A DNA stretch of 37,595 bases from Streptomyces griseomycini (GTDB taxonomy: Bacteria > Actinomycetota > Actinomycetes > Streptomycetales > Streptomycetaceae). Each line of letters starts with the position of its first letter. The stretch's first letter is position 1. Shown one piece after another: positions 7,818-15,903 of this stretch. Where the stretch lies: positions 1 to 37,595 of the forward strand of contig NZ_JACHJI010000030.1 of assembly GCF_014203535.1 (NCBI RefSeq). The letters are read 5' to 3'. The position numbers were made by a program, and so were the translations under genes. The notes under the pieces are model-generated. The model saw only the letters and a program-made list of their open reading frames with translations. It was not told where the DNA came from and did not search any database.

Positions 7818-9149
7818 GTGTTGTTCTTCCGGTACACCTGTGAAGCCCGCGGTTTACGGCACCCCGACGACTTCCTGGCGAAGTACAGGGAGGCCGCCGC
7901 GCGGTTGGGCCTGCAGAACGCGGACGAGCCGGCCCCGAAGACCGTCGAGGGATGGCTCTACGAGGGCCGGAAGCCGCAACGGGTCTTCCGGCCGGTCATC
8001 GTCGAGATGCTGGGCCACGGCATCGAAGCCCTGTGGACCGAGGTCCCCGAAGGCACCGCGCAGCAGTTCGTTCCCCTCGCGGGCGCCTCACCGACCGCAC
8101 CCCACGCCGATGCCGGCGTGGGCCTGGACGACATGAAAAGGACGGGCGCGATGGCTGTGCGACGCGCGAAGGAGTTCCTCCTGGGGGCCGACCGCGAACG
8201 GGTGGGCGAGGACACGCTCGGTCTGCTCGACGACGAGGTGCAGCGCCTCGTCGCCGCGTACCCGCGGGAACCCCTGTCGGTCATCTGGGACGACCTGCTG
8301 GAGACCCAGGAGCAGGTCTTCCGCCTTCTGGAGGGCGGCAGGGTCCGGCCGTCACAGCTCCGCGACCTGAACGTCAAGGGCGCCATGCTGTCGTTCCTGG
8401 TGGCGAAGGGCTTCAACGACATGGAGGTCCCCCACCAGGCCATGACCATGACCCGGGTCGCAGCGGCCTGCGCCAAGGACGCCGAGCACCCCGGACTGAT
8501 CGCGCTCACCTACGGCCTCAAGTCGCTCATCGCCTACTGGGCGGACAGGCCCGAAGACGCCTACCACTACGCAGGCCAGGGCGCCGCGACGGCGGCGGAC
8601 CTTCGTGGAACCGTCGGCCTGTGGCTCCTCGGCCTCCGAGCACGAGCCGCCGCCGTGCTCGGCGACGAGGAGACGGTGCGCGCCATCAACCAGCAGGCAG
8701 CCGACCGGCGAGAGCACGTCGTCCACGACGACCTGGACGAGCTCGGCGGGCTGTTCTTCTACGCCCCGGAGAAACAGCTCTACTACGCGGTGGAGGCGGA
8801 GGTCCTCCTCGGCCACGGGGACGCACGGCTCGCCGCGCAGGCGGAACAGGCCGTGCAGGGCTTCAGTGATCCCAGCTCCCCGAGTTGGGCGTTCGGTGAC
8901 CTCGCGGGGTCTCGGTGCGACCTCGCACTCGTCCGGCTCTTCGGCGGGGACCTGGACGGCGCCGCCGAAGCCGTCCGGCCGGTGCTCGACCTGCCCGCCT
9001 CGCACCGCAACAACGGCATCGTGGTGTCGACGATGCGCATACGGCACGCCCTGATGAGCAGCCCGGCGCGCACGGCCGCCGTCGCGCAGGATCTGCGTGC
9101 GGAGATCGAAGCGTTCCCGGTCGGCCGGCCCGCTCTGCCCCGCGGGTAG
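7818..9149 (+). CDS. Large putative transcriptional regulator with TPR-like helical repeats
   Basis: A 443-residue protein. The N-terminal 80 residues (FFRYTCEARGL, then KTVEGWLYEGRKPQRVFRP) look like an atypical XRE-type helix-turn-helix with a TVEGWLYEGRKP recognition helix. The remaining 350 residues are helical with TPR-like spacing (AACAKDAEHPGLIALTYGL, GLRARAAAVLGDEE, AEVLLGHGDARLAAQAEQAV). This build is that of NsdA-like regulators of Streptomyces development and antibiotic production; I do not claim orthology. The GTG at 7818 is chosen because of the GGGAG just upstream; the frame is open further upstream to 7677. It is divergent from the RsbW-like operon and 11 bases before the acetyltransferase gene. 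Confidence 0.75.
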   Translation: MLFFRYTCEARGLRHPDDFLAKYREAAARLGLQNADEPAPKTVEGWLYEGRKPQRVFRPVIVEMLGHGIEALWTEVPEGTAQQFVPLAGASPTAPHADAGVGLDDMKRTGAMAVRRAKEFLLGADRERVGEDTLGLLDDEVQRLVAAYPREPLSVIWDDLLETQEQVFRLLEGGRVRPSQLRDLNVKGAMLSFLVAKGFNDMEVPHQAMTMTRVAAACAKDAEHPGLIALTYGLKSLIAYWADRPEDAYHYAGQGAATAADLRGTVGLWLLGLRARAAAVLGDEETVRAINQQAADRREHVVHDDLDELGGLFFYAPEKQLYYAVEAEVLLGHGDARLAAQAEQAVQGFSDPSSPSWAFGDLAGSRCDLALVRLFGGDLDGAAEAVRPVLDLPASHRNNGIVVSTMRIRHALMSSPARTAAVAQDLRAEIEAFPVGRPALPRG

Positions 9150-9160
9150 AGTCCGGGGGC

Positions 9161-9712
9161 ATGTACCCGGTTGAACGTTCCAGCGCACGTCTTGACCTGC
9201 GGGAACTCACCCTTGAGGACGTGGACGCGGTGCTCGCCATCTACGGCAGTGCCGAAGCGACGGAGCATTTGAGCTTCGAACCGCGCACCCGCGGCCAGGT
9301 CGAGCAGATCGTGACACGATCCATCACCTCCGCCACCGCGACGCCCCGTACCGAGTACGCCCTCGCCGTCGTCGAACGGAACACGGCCGAAGTGATCGGG
9401 TTCGGCCGTCTGGCCACCGATCCCCACCAGCAGCGCGGAGCCACCATGGGCTTCGCGCTGCGCCCGGACGCGTGGGGTGTGGGGTACGGCGTGGAGACGG
9501 TGCGACTGCTGCTCGGCGTCGGGTTCGACGACTTGGACCTCCACCGCATCTGGGGTGCGCGGTCCCCGCTCAACGAGGCCTCCGCCAGGACCATGGCGGC
9601 CGCGGGCATGGTCGAGGAGGGTGTGATCCGTGAGCACGTGCTGAAGGCGGGGAAGTGGCGTGACTCCGTCGTGCACGCCATCCTCGATCGGGAGTGGCAA
9701 CCGGCTCCCTGA
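9161..9712 (+). CDS. GNAT-family N-acetyltransferase (RimJ/RimL type)
   Basis: The 183-residue product has the RimJ/RimL-type pattern: RLDLRELTLEDVDAVLAIYG at the N-terminus, the acetyl-CoA-binding strand-loop GFALRPDAWGVGYGVE, and the C-terminal HRIWGARSPLNEASARTMAA motif (Asn-x-x-Ser) shared by the family. It would transfer acetyl from acetyl-CoA to an amine of a protein N-terminus or small molecule; the substrate is unknown. The ATG at 9161 lies 11 bases after the preceding gene, with a weak GGGGGC upstream, so co-transcription with the regulator is likely. Confidence 0.9.
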   Translation: MYPVERSSARLDLRELTLEDVDAVLAIYGSAEATEHLSFEPRTRGQVEQIVTRSITSATATPRTEYALAVVERNTAEVIGFGRLATDPHQQRGATMGFALRPDAWGVGYGVETVRLLLGVGFDDLDLHRIWGARSPLNEASARTMAAAGMVEEGVIREHVLKAGKWRDSVVHAILDREWQPAP

Positions 9713-10020
9713 ACAGCCCTGCCGGAACTGGCCGTCGTCGGCGGTTAGAACTCAGACTCAGTCCCGGTCACACCAACACCGTCGTCGTCCCGGCCAAGGC
9801 GGACGCCGTAGCCGGGATCACTGCGGTGCGCGGGCGCGGCTCCAGCGGCCCGGGCCGCTGCACGGATCCTGTAGGAGATGCAGCCCTGCTGCTGTCGTCG
9901 TCGCTGCTGACGTCGTACCGACAGCACGCGTGACATCGAAGATTCCGGTGACCTCGACGCCAGAATTAGATAACCCCGTATAATTTCCGTTTATACAGAG
10001 CTGTCTTGAGGGAGGGGCAG
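9713..10020 (+). promoter_or_regulatory. Intergenic region with AT-rich promoter and palindrome before the recombinase
   Basis: No gene is supported in these 308 bases. The last 60 are unusually AT-rich for this genome and contain a consensus -10 TATAAT (9979-9984), with a poor TCGACG at -35 spaced 19 bases. The -10 lies inside an inverted repeat GTATAA-N7-TTATAC (9978-9996), a plausible operator for autoregulation. The recombinase start follows at 10021. Confidence 0.55.
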
Positions 10021-11199
10021 GTGGCCGACTCCAGCGCCGTGGAAGTGGTCGACGCCGAACTGGTCGACGAAAGCGATGACGAGGGCCGGGTGCTCCCCGT
10101 CCTCGTGGAGGCGTCGGCGCCCCGGCCGCTCATCGGTCGGCACACGTTGCTCCGGCCGAACGCGCCGATCTCGACGACCGGCCTGCCGGCGTACACCGAG
10201 GCCGACTTCCGTATCTCGCGGGAGACGGCCGCCCTGATCGACGGGGCGCCACCCGCCAACACCTCCCGCACGTACGGCTCGGCCCTCGGACAGTTCGAGG
10301 ACTGGTGCGCCGAGAACGGCCGGGTGCCGATGCCGTGCACCACGGCGACGTTCGTGGAGTACGTCGGACACCTGGTGCAGCGGGACCTGGCGCCCTCGTC
10401 CGTCCAGGTCCACATGTCGGCGATCCGTTCCGCCCACCCGGACGGACAGCAGCCCGGCACGAAGGAGGCCCGGCAGATCCTCCGCAGGCACGCCCGGGAC
10501 TGGGCCCGGCGCCGTACCCCGAGGAAGGCGCCGCCGATCCGGACCGCGGCCCTGTCCGCCATGGTGGCCACCTGTACCGCGGCCGACGACCGCGAACGGC
10601 CGAAGACCCTGCGGGACGCCGCGCTGCTCACTCTCGGGTGGGGAATGCTGTCCCGCCGCAGCGAGCTCGCGAATCTCCTGGTCGAGCACCTGATCGTGGA
10701 GGACGACGGCGTGACCGTGCACGTGGCGTTCTCCAAGACCGACCAGGCCGCCCATGGGGAGGACACCTTCGTGCCGGCCGACCCGGACGACCCGGCCCTC
10801 TGCCCCGTCGTCCGCGTCCGCGCGTGGCTGGAGGAACTGCGCCGCCACGGCATCACCTCCGGCCCGCTGTTCCGGCACATCACCCGCGGCGGCACCATCC
10901 GCCCGCGCTCCGGGCCGCGCGGCGACTTCCTCAGCCCCGACGCGATCGGGAACATCGTCAAGACCCGCGCCCGGCTCGCCGGCGTCCAGGCCCCCGGCGG
11001 CCGCGCGGTGACCGCGCACGGCCTGCGCCGGGGCCCGGCGCAGGAGATCAGCGAGGCCGGCGGGGACCCGACCGCGCAGGGCCGGTGGAAGCCCGGATCC
11101 CCCACGGTCCGCAAGCACTACATCGAGCCCGCCCGGGGCAAGACGAACAACCCCCTGCACGCCGTCCGGGCCAGGGCCCGCGCACGGAACGGCACCTGA
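10021..11199 (+). CDS. Tyrosine recombinase / site-specific integrase
   Basis: The 392-residue protein has the tyrosine recombinase fold. A SAM-like N-terminal core-binding domain occupies about residues 78-165 (NTSRTYGSALGQFEDWC), and the catalytic domain carries Arg212 in SRRSELANL, Lys239 in FSKTD, the His333-x-x-Arg336 box in AHGLRRGPAQE, Trp356 in GRWKPGS in place of the second His, and the nucleophile Tyr367 in RKHYIEP. An acidic tail of 40-60 residues precedes the core-binding domain. The GTG at 10021 with GGAGG five bases upstream is preferred to the TTG at 10006. Proteins of this kind occur on Streptomyces linear plasmids, islands and chromosome arms. No flanking att duplication was recognised. 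Confidence 0.88.
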   Translation: MADSSAVEVVDAELVDESDDEGRVLPVLVEASAPRPLIGRHTLLRPNAPISTTGLPAYTEADFRISRETAALIDGAPPANTSRTYGSALGQFEDWCAENGRVPMPCTTATFVEYVGHLVQRDLAPSSVQVHMSAIRSAHPDGQQPGTKEARQILRRHARDWARRRTPRKAPPIRTAALSAMVATCTAADDRERPKTLRDAALLTLGWGMLSRRSELANLLVEHLIVEDDGVTVHVAFSKTDQAAHGEDTFVPADPDDPALCPVVRVRAWLEELRRHGITSGPLFRHITRGGTIRPRSGPRGDFLSPDAIGNIVKTRARLAGVQAPGGRAVTAHGLRRGPAQEISEAGGDPTAQGRWKPGSPTVRKHYIEPARGKTNNPLHAVRARARARNGT

Positions 11200-11210
11200 C
11201 CCGCCATCAC

Positions 11211-11289
11211 CTCAATCGTCACGTGACGATTGAGCGGGGAGCCGATACCGTGGCCGCGTAAGCGTCACGTGACGATTGGCCGGGGAGGG
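11211..11289. repeat. CACGTG-centred palindromes / 27-bp direct repeats
   Basis: Between the recombinase and the next gene is a perfect 24-bp palindrome (half-site CTCAATCGTCAC, 11211-11234). A second copy of CGTCACGTGACGATTG plus a shared CGGGGAG follows 45 bases later (11263-11289), just upstream of the ATG at 11293. A third, weaker copy (CGTCACGTGATGATTCAG, 11672-11689) lies inside that gene. They look like operator or centromere-like binding sites for a dimeric DNA-binding protein. Confidence 0.75.
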
Positions 11290-11292
11290 TTC

Positions 11293-12048
11293 ATGACGAC
11301 GTGCTCGGTATGTGGCGGGGTGCTGCCCGCGCGGCGCGGTCCTCGCGCCCGCCGCTACTGCTCACGCGCCTGCCAGGCCAAGGCGTACCGCGCCCGTCGG
11401 CAACGGGACCAGGAGCACCGCATCGGCCCCGGCGAGGAGCGGGAGCTGCTGGAGGCGTACGCGGGGGTGTCCGCGACGGAGCTCGCCGACCGCTTGGCCG
11501 CCGCCGCCCGGCGCCTGGCCGACGCCCTGAACACCGGACTGCCCGCCGACGCCGCCGACCTCGACGTCATGGCGCGGGTCCCGGCCGTCCTGGCAGCCCG
11601 TGCGCGGCAGGTCGCCCCGGCTGCCGATACGGTCGCACCGCGTCCTGAGGTACAGGGCTCGCCTCCCGAACCGTCACGTGATGATTCAGCGCCCACTTCT
11701 CCGAGGCACCGGCAAGCACCGCAGAGGACGGCCCCGGCCCGGCGCAAGCGGCTGTCGCAGAAGGCGGCCCGCGCCGTCGCGGACAGTGCCCGCCTGGTCA
11801 AGGACGCGGACCACCGCGACACCCACCGCTGGAACCTGATCGCCGAGGACGGCACGGTGCTGGGACACGTGGAACCGTCGTACGGCGGTACCGGCCGGAG
11901 CGGGCGCAACGGCTGGAACTACCGCCTCGCCGGTTCCTTCGCGGGCAGCGGCCCCTACAAGACGCGGGAGGAGGCCGCCCTGCGGTGCGCACTGGCCTGG
12001 ACCCGCGTCGCCACCGCCCCGGTACGGCGCACCCTCACCGTCGACTGA
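11293..12048 (+). CDS. Small zinc-finger-like protein, function unknown
   Basis: The 251-residue protein opens with a C4 zinc-finger-like cluster, CSVCGG at residues 4-9 and YCSRACQAKAYRARRQ about 15 residues later, the pattern of treble-clef-like domains that bind nucleic acid. A helical stretch follows (SATELADRLAAAARRLADAL), then a Pro/Arg-rich linker and a compact C-terminal region rich in Trp and Gly (HRWNLIAEDGTVLGHVEPSY, WNYRLAGSFAGSGPYKTREE). The start at ATG 11293 has GGGGAGGG upstream and sits directly after the palindromes, so it may bind them and regulate itself or the recombinase gene. That role is inference. Confidence 0.7.
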   Translation: MTTCSVCGGVLPARRGPRARRYCSRACQAKAYRARRQRDQEHRIGPGEERELLEAYAGVSATELADRLAAAARRLADALNTGLPADAADLDVMARVPAVLAARARQVAPAADTVAPRPEVQGSPPEPSRDDSAPTSPRHRQAPQRTAPARRKRLSQKAARAVADSARLVKDADHRDTHRWNLIAEDGTVLGHVEPSYGGTGRSGRNGWNYRLAGSFAGSGPYKTREEAALRCALAWTRVATAPVRRTLTVD

Positions 12049-12259
12049 ACCACGCAGCCAGGATCCGGCGGTCACCGCGGTGTCCGGCAGAACGTGCACG
12101 CGGGAGCACGGTGTCCTGCCGCCCAGGACAGGACCTCGGGCCCCGACGAGGAGCCCTCCACCGGCCTGCAGAAGACGGCCCGGAGCGTCCCTCCGGACCC
12201 GGAGGCGAGCTCGCAGGACTCCTGAGACACAGCGCCAACGGCTCCTCCATCATTGGGAC

Positions 12260-13933
12260 ATGCAGCAACTCGAGGCGCAGGAAGTGTCCCTGCACAAGGT
12301 TTTCAGCAGCGACTACGACTTCAGGATCCCGGACTACCAGCGGCCCTACGCCTGGGACGCCGAGCAGGCCGTCCAGCTGCTCACCGACCTGGAGGAGTCG
12401 CTGGACAGGGGGACGGACGAACCGTACTTCCTCGGTTCCATCGTGCTCGTCAAGGCCAAGGGCGACACGTCTGCCGAGGTCATCGACGGCCAGCAGCGCC
12501 TCACCACCCTGACCATCCTGCTCGCCCTCCTTCGCGACCAGGCGGAGGACCCCGACCTGCGCAGCGATCTCGACAAACTGGTCACGGAGCCCGGCAACAA
12601 GGTCCGACGACTCGAGCCCAAACCCAGACTCACCCTGCGAAAGCGCGACGCCGGCTTCTTCCGGCAGTACGTCCAGACGAAGGGAGCCACCGAGGCACTG
12701 CGGACCCTGAAGGAGGGGGCGCTGCCGACGGACGCGCAGAAAGCCGTCCTGCGCAACGCGAAGGCGCTGCACGCGATACTCGCCGGCTGGTCGGAGGAAC
12801 GACGTCTGGACCTCGTGCAGATGCTCGGCGAACGCACTTTTCTGGTCATCGTCAGCACCCCCGATCTGGACAGCGCGCACCGCATCTTCAGCGTCATGAA
12901 CTCCCGGGGCATGGACCTCTCGCCCACGGACATCTTCAAGTCGCACATCATCGGTGCGCTGGACGAGAAGACCTCGGAGGAGTGCGCCCGCAAATGGGAG
13001 GACGCCGAGGAGGCCCTGGGCCGGGACGACTTCGCCGACCTCTTCCTCCACCTGCGCATGGTGTTCGCCATGAAGCGGGCGGAGCGGGAACTGCTCAAGG
13101 AGTTCCCCGAGCAGGTACTCAACCACTACCTGCCCGGCAAGGCCGAATCGTTCGTCAACGACGTCGTCGTGCCGTACGCGGACGCCTACGTGCAGATCCG
13201 TGACGCCGGCTACTCGGCGTCGACCGGAGCGGAGCAGGTCAACGCCTGGTTCAAACGCCTCCAGCAGGTCGACAACAACGACTGGCGGCCCGCGGCCCTG
13301 TGGGCGCTGCGCAACCACGGCGACGACCCCGACTGGCTCGACAGCTTCTTCGGCGCCCTGGAACGGCTGGCGGCCAGCATGTTCGTCCGCCGCGTCTACA
13401 CCACCCCCCGCGTCACGCGTTACGCGGACCTCCTGCGCGAACTCGACGCCGGCAAGGGGTTGGACGCGCCGTCCTTCGCCCTGACGGACGCGGAGAAGGC
13501 CGAGACGCTCGCGCGCCTGGACGGCGACATCTACCTCGTCACCAGGACCCGCAAGTACATCCTGCTGCGCCTGGACGAGATGCTGGCCGGAAAACCCGGG
13601 GTCTCGTACGACCACTCCCTGATCACCGTCGAGCACGTGCTGCCGCAGAACCCGAAGCAGGGGTCGCAGTGGCTGCGGCACTTCACCGACGAACAGCGCG
13701 GGGAGTGGACGCACCGGTTGGGCAACCTCGTCCTGCTCAACCGGACGAAGAACGCCTACGCCCAGAACTACGACTTCGCCGAGAAGAAGGCCAAGTACTT
13801 CACCGGCAGGCACGGCGTCTCCACGTTCGCCCTGACCAGCCAGGTGCTGCAGTACCAGGAATGGGTGCCGGAACTGCTGCAGAAGCGGCAGCGGCGGCTC
13901 CTGGGGCTGCTGGCCGACGAGTGGGATCTGTAA
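12260..13933 (+). CDS. GmrSD-type restriction protein (DUF262 + DUF1524 HNH)
   Basis: The 557-residue protein is a single-chain GmrS-GmrD-like enzyme. The N-terminal DUF262 half has IPDYQRPYAW (23-32), DGQQRLTTL (76-84) and the conserved NSRGMDLSPTDIFKSH; the C-terminal DUF1524 half has the His-Asn nuclease motif EHVLPQ (458-463) and RLGNLVLLNR (486-495). Type IV GmrSD systems use the DUF262 part as an NTPase that drives cleavage of modified phage DNA. The ATG at 12260 has only a weak ribosome binding site (GGGAC); upstream in-frame codons give low-quality sequence. Position next to the CRISPR locus suggests a defence island. Confidence 0.9.
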   Translation: MQQLEAQEVSLHKVFSSDYDFRIPDYQRPYAWDAEQAVQLLTDLEESLDRGTDEPYFLGSIVLVKAKGDTSAEVIDGQQRLTTLTILLALLRDQAEDPDLRSDLDKLVTEPGNKVRRLEPKPRLTLRKRDAGFFRQYVQTKGATEALRTLKEGALPTDAQKAVLRNAKALHAILAGWSEERRLDLVQMLGERTFLVIVSTPDLDSAHRIFSVMNSRGMDLSPTDIFKSHIIGALDEKTSEECARKWEDAEEALGRDDFADLFLHLRMVFAMKRAERELLKEFPEQVLNHYLPGKAESFVNDVVVPYADAYVQIRDAGYSASTGAEQVNAWFKRLQQVDNNDWRPAALWALRNHGDDPDWLDSFFGALERLAASMFVRRVYTTPRVTRYADLLRELDAGKGLDAPSFALTDAEKAETLARLDGDIYLVTRTRKYILLRLDEMLAGKPGVSYDHSLITVEHVLPQNPKQGSQWLRHFTDEQRGEWTHRLGNLVLLNRTKNAYAQNYDFAEKKAKYFTGRHGVSTFALTSQVLQYQEWVPELLQKRQRRLLGLLADEWDL

Positions 13934-13946
13934 GGGGCAGGGGCGC

Positions 13947-13981
13947 AGCAGCCTGCGGGGCTCACGTGTCCGCAGGCTGCT
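13947..13981. terminator. Bidirectional terminator between convergent genes
   Basis: A perfect 12-bp stem (AGCAGCCTGCGG and its complement) with an 11-nt loop lies in the 51-base gap between the GmrSD gene stop at 13933 and the stop of the minus-strand gene at 13985. Confidence 0.85.
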
Positions 13982-13984
13982 TGC

Positions 13985-15418
13985 TCATCCGGAAAGCTCG
14001 GCTCGGGAAATGACGGACAGGCCGGTGATGAGCTGGGCAGACCAGTCGGGGTGGGCGTTCAACTCGTCGGGGAAGTGTATGAACGTCTGCTCGCCTTGGA
14101 CGAGCAGACGTCCGGAGAAGCTCATGGCCGACGCTGCTCCGCCCTGGAAAACCGTCAGTTCCCAGTCAACAGGGCCGGGAGTGTCCCCAGCGGCTCTGCA
14201 CAGTGCGAACTGGCACTCAGGCGTCGTCTTGAAGGCGAAGTACCCATCCTCTGCTATGGACCGGAAGAGACTTTCTTGCGCAGGTCGGGGATACGCTCTG
14301 CGTACCAGCAGTGGGTGCCAGTCCGCGTCGGGGTTTTCGGAGGTGCGGTCGGCGGCCAGGCGTTTGCGAAGCTCCTGATGGTGAAACGCGATGCTCAGTA
14401 GCTGCTCGGCGGCGTCGTCCACCACCCGGTAGGTGCTCGGCCAGCGTTCTTCCCACCGGTCTCCAAGTGCCGCATCGACCCAGGACTGGAGCAGATCGTC
14501 CAACGGCCCGGCACAGTAATTGCGTCCGGCTTCCTCCACGGCTAGGCGGACGGCGTCGGGGAAGCCTTTGGCGCGGTCCCGGTCCTGCTGCTGTTCGAAC
14601 CCTTCAGGGTCGGTTGTTTCCAGGTGTGCGTTCTCGATCTCCAGTAGCTTGACCAGCAGTTTCCTGCGTCCGTAAGCGCCGATGGGCATCCCGCGCAGTG
14701 CGTCCGCCACCGCGTCGTCAGCGCACCACGCCTCCTCGTCGAGCAGCCACTCCGCCGCTTCGGCGCGCACCTCGGTCGGCTGGTCCTGGTCACCTGCGAC
14801 CCAGCGGGCGATGCCATGGGCGTGGTTGTCGTCCACACCGTAGGCTCCGGTCGCGAGGTGTGCGATGTCGACATCGGGGGCGAGGCTCTTGACGGCCTCG
14901 TATCCCTTTCGGCCCTCCTTGTCGATCAGCTCGCCGATGGCCGGCCAGCGGAGGTCCTCCTGCAAGTCGGAGGCCGCGACGAGGTGCCGGAGAGCGGCGA
15001 TGTGTTCCTGCCGCCGTTCGTCCTCGGTCAGCTTCGGCTGAGTGGGGCCTTCGTACTTGCCCGACACCCAGTAGACCCGCTGCATCTCACGCCAGGGACC
15101 CGAGGTGTCGATCACCCACCATGCCGCTCTTGCGGCGCTTCCGCCCCTGCTCAGCAGATGGTCGAGTGCGGTTGCGCGGTGTTCGAGGTCATCCACGGTG
15201 CCGAGGTCGGTGTCCGCGATCAGCGCCAGCAGTGCGGGGATTCCGCGTTCGGGGTCCGTGTCGGCCAGTTCCGCTGCCTCCCGGACGCGCTGCGCGTCCT
15301 CGTCCGCATCGAAGTCTTCTTCCTCCTCCTCTTCCTCGGCCTCCCAGTCCCACTCGTCCTTCATGAAGTCGTCCATGGAGCCGTCATTCTGGTCGGCGTC
15401 AGGTGCGGAATCCGACAC
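13985..15418 (-). CDS. Hypothetical acidic 477-residue protein
   Basis: The family is not recognised. The first 45 residues are extremely acidic (DWEAEEEEEEEDFDADEDAQ), followed by helical segments with HEAT/ARM-like spacing (RGIPALLALIADTDLGTVDD, ALRHLVAASDLQ, EVRAEAAEWLLDEEAW, YGRRKLLVKLLEIENAHLE) and a C-terminal region resembling an alpha/beta domain (CQFALCRAAGDTPGPVDWEL). No catalytic motif, signal peptide or membrane segment was seen. The GTG at 15418 has AAAGGG six bases upstream. It is convergent with the GmrSD gene. A DNA-mimic or adaptor role could be imagined from the acidic tail, but nothing supports it directly. Confidence 0.72.
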   Translation of the reverse strand: MSDSAPDADQNDGSMDDFMKDEWDWEAEEEEEEEDFDADEDAQRVREAAELADTDPERGIPALLALIADTDLGTVDDLEHRATALDHLLSRGGSAARAAWWVIDTSGPWREMQRVYWVSGKYEGPTQPKLTEDERRQEHIAALRHLVAASDLQEDLRWPAIGELIDKEGRKGYEAVKSLAPDVDIAHLATGAYGVDDNHAHGIARWVAGDQDQPTEVRAEAAEWLLDEEAWCADDAVADALRGMPIGAYGRRKLLVKLLEIENAHLETTDPEGFEQQQDRDRAKGFPDAVRLAVEEAGRNYCAGPLDDLLQSWVDAALGDRWEERWPSTYRVVDDAAEQLLSIAFHHQELRKRLAADRTSENPDADWHPLLVRRAYPRPAQESLFRSIAEDGYFAFKTTPECQFALCRAAGDTPGPVDWELTVFQGGAASAMSFSGRLLVQGEQTFIHFPDELNAHPDWSAQLITGLSVISRAELSG

Positions 15419-15608
15419 GGCTGGCCCTTTCGGTGGAGTGGTGCGGGCGAGGAGCAGGTACGGCTGAGTGCGATGGACGAGTGAGGAAGAGGTCGGCCGT
15501 TCAAGGCTATGCCGTGTCCGGCGGGAGCAATGCGCCTGCCGTCAGGCCGGCGGTCAGGAGGCCCGTGTACTCCTGAGCCAGGTCGGCGGGCCGCGGCGCG
15601 CAGTTCGC
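15419..15608. other. Spacer region upstream of the first leader, no gene
   Basis: The 190 bases hold the promoter region of the minus-strand acidic gene and sequence of unclear origin. Homology to the region before the second array begins only at 15609. No gene is supported. Confidence 0.5.
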
Positions 15609-15685
15609 CTGTCGCCGGTGCCACCGGGTGATGAGCGAGCCCCGAGCGCCGAAGCGGTATGCGCCGCTGCTGCTTCAGGGTGCTG
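15609..15685 (+). pseudogene. Remnant of the small zinc-ribbon gene that precedes the second CRISPR leader
   Basis: These 77 bases match 29123-29199 with 6 mismatches and encode the FFCRRCH-MSEPRAPKRY section of that protein. The sequence then jumps directly to the shared leader, missing 113 bases that the intact copy has (29200-29312). Because 113 is not a multiple of 3, the frame is broken; the 5' half is also absent. It is a deletion derivative of the intact copy at 29031-29351. Confidence 0.8.
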
Positions 15686-15903
15686 TCGAAGCCGGGGTGG
15701 TGGGAGACCGACGACCGCTGGTGACGCGCAGCGTCCCGTACCGCGGTTCTTCGGCTGCGTAGCAGTCCCGTTGGTCCGCCGGTGACTGTAGCGTGGTTCG
15801 GCGCACCCAGAACCGGAGCCAGGATCTTAGGCGTCATTTGTCGGAATCTGCAAAAGTCGCCGAAACCGTGCTCGGCTCGAGATAAACCCGCAGGTCAGCA
15901 AGA
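15686..15903 (+). promoter_or_regulatory. CRISPR leader of array 1 (duplicated leader)
   Basis: This segment is the same length as 29313-29530 and differs at 3 of 218 positions. Both run directly into the first CRISPR repeat and end GATAAACCCGCAGGTCAGCA, so it is the leader, carrying the pre-crRNA promoter and integration signals. Repeat degeneracy at the far end of the array confirms that this side is the leader side. Confidence 0.9.

Noticed and set aside
9713..9970. tRNA gene or att site next to the recombinase
   Set aside because: No cloverleaf or T-loop motif is visible, and no direct repeat partner was recognised inside the window.
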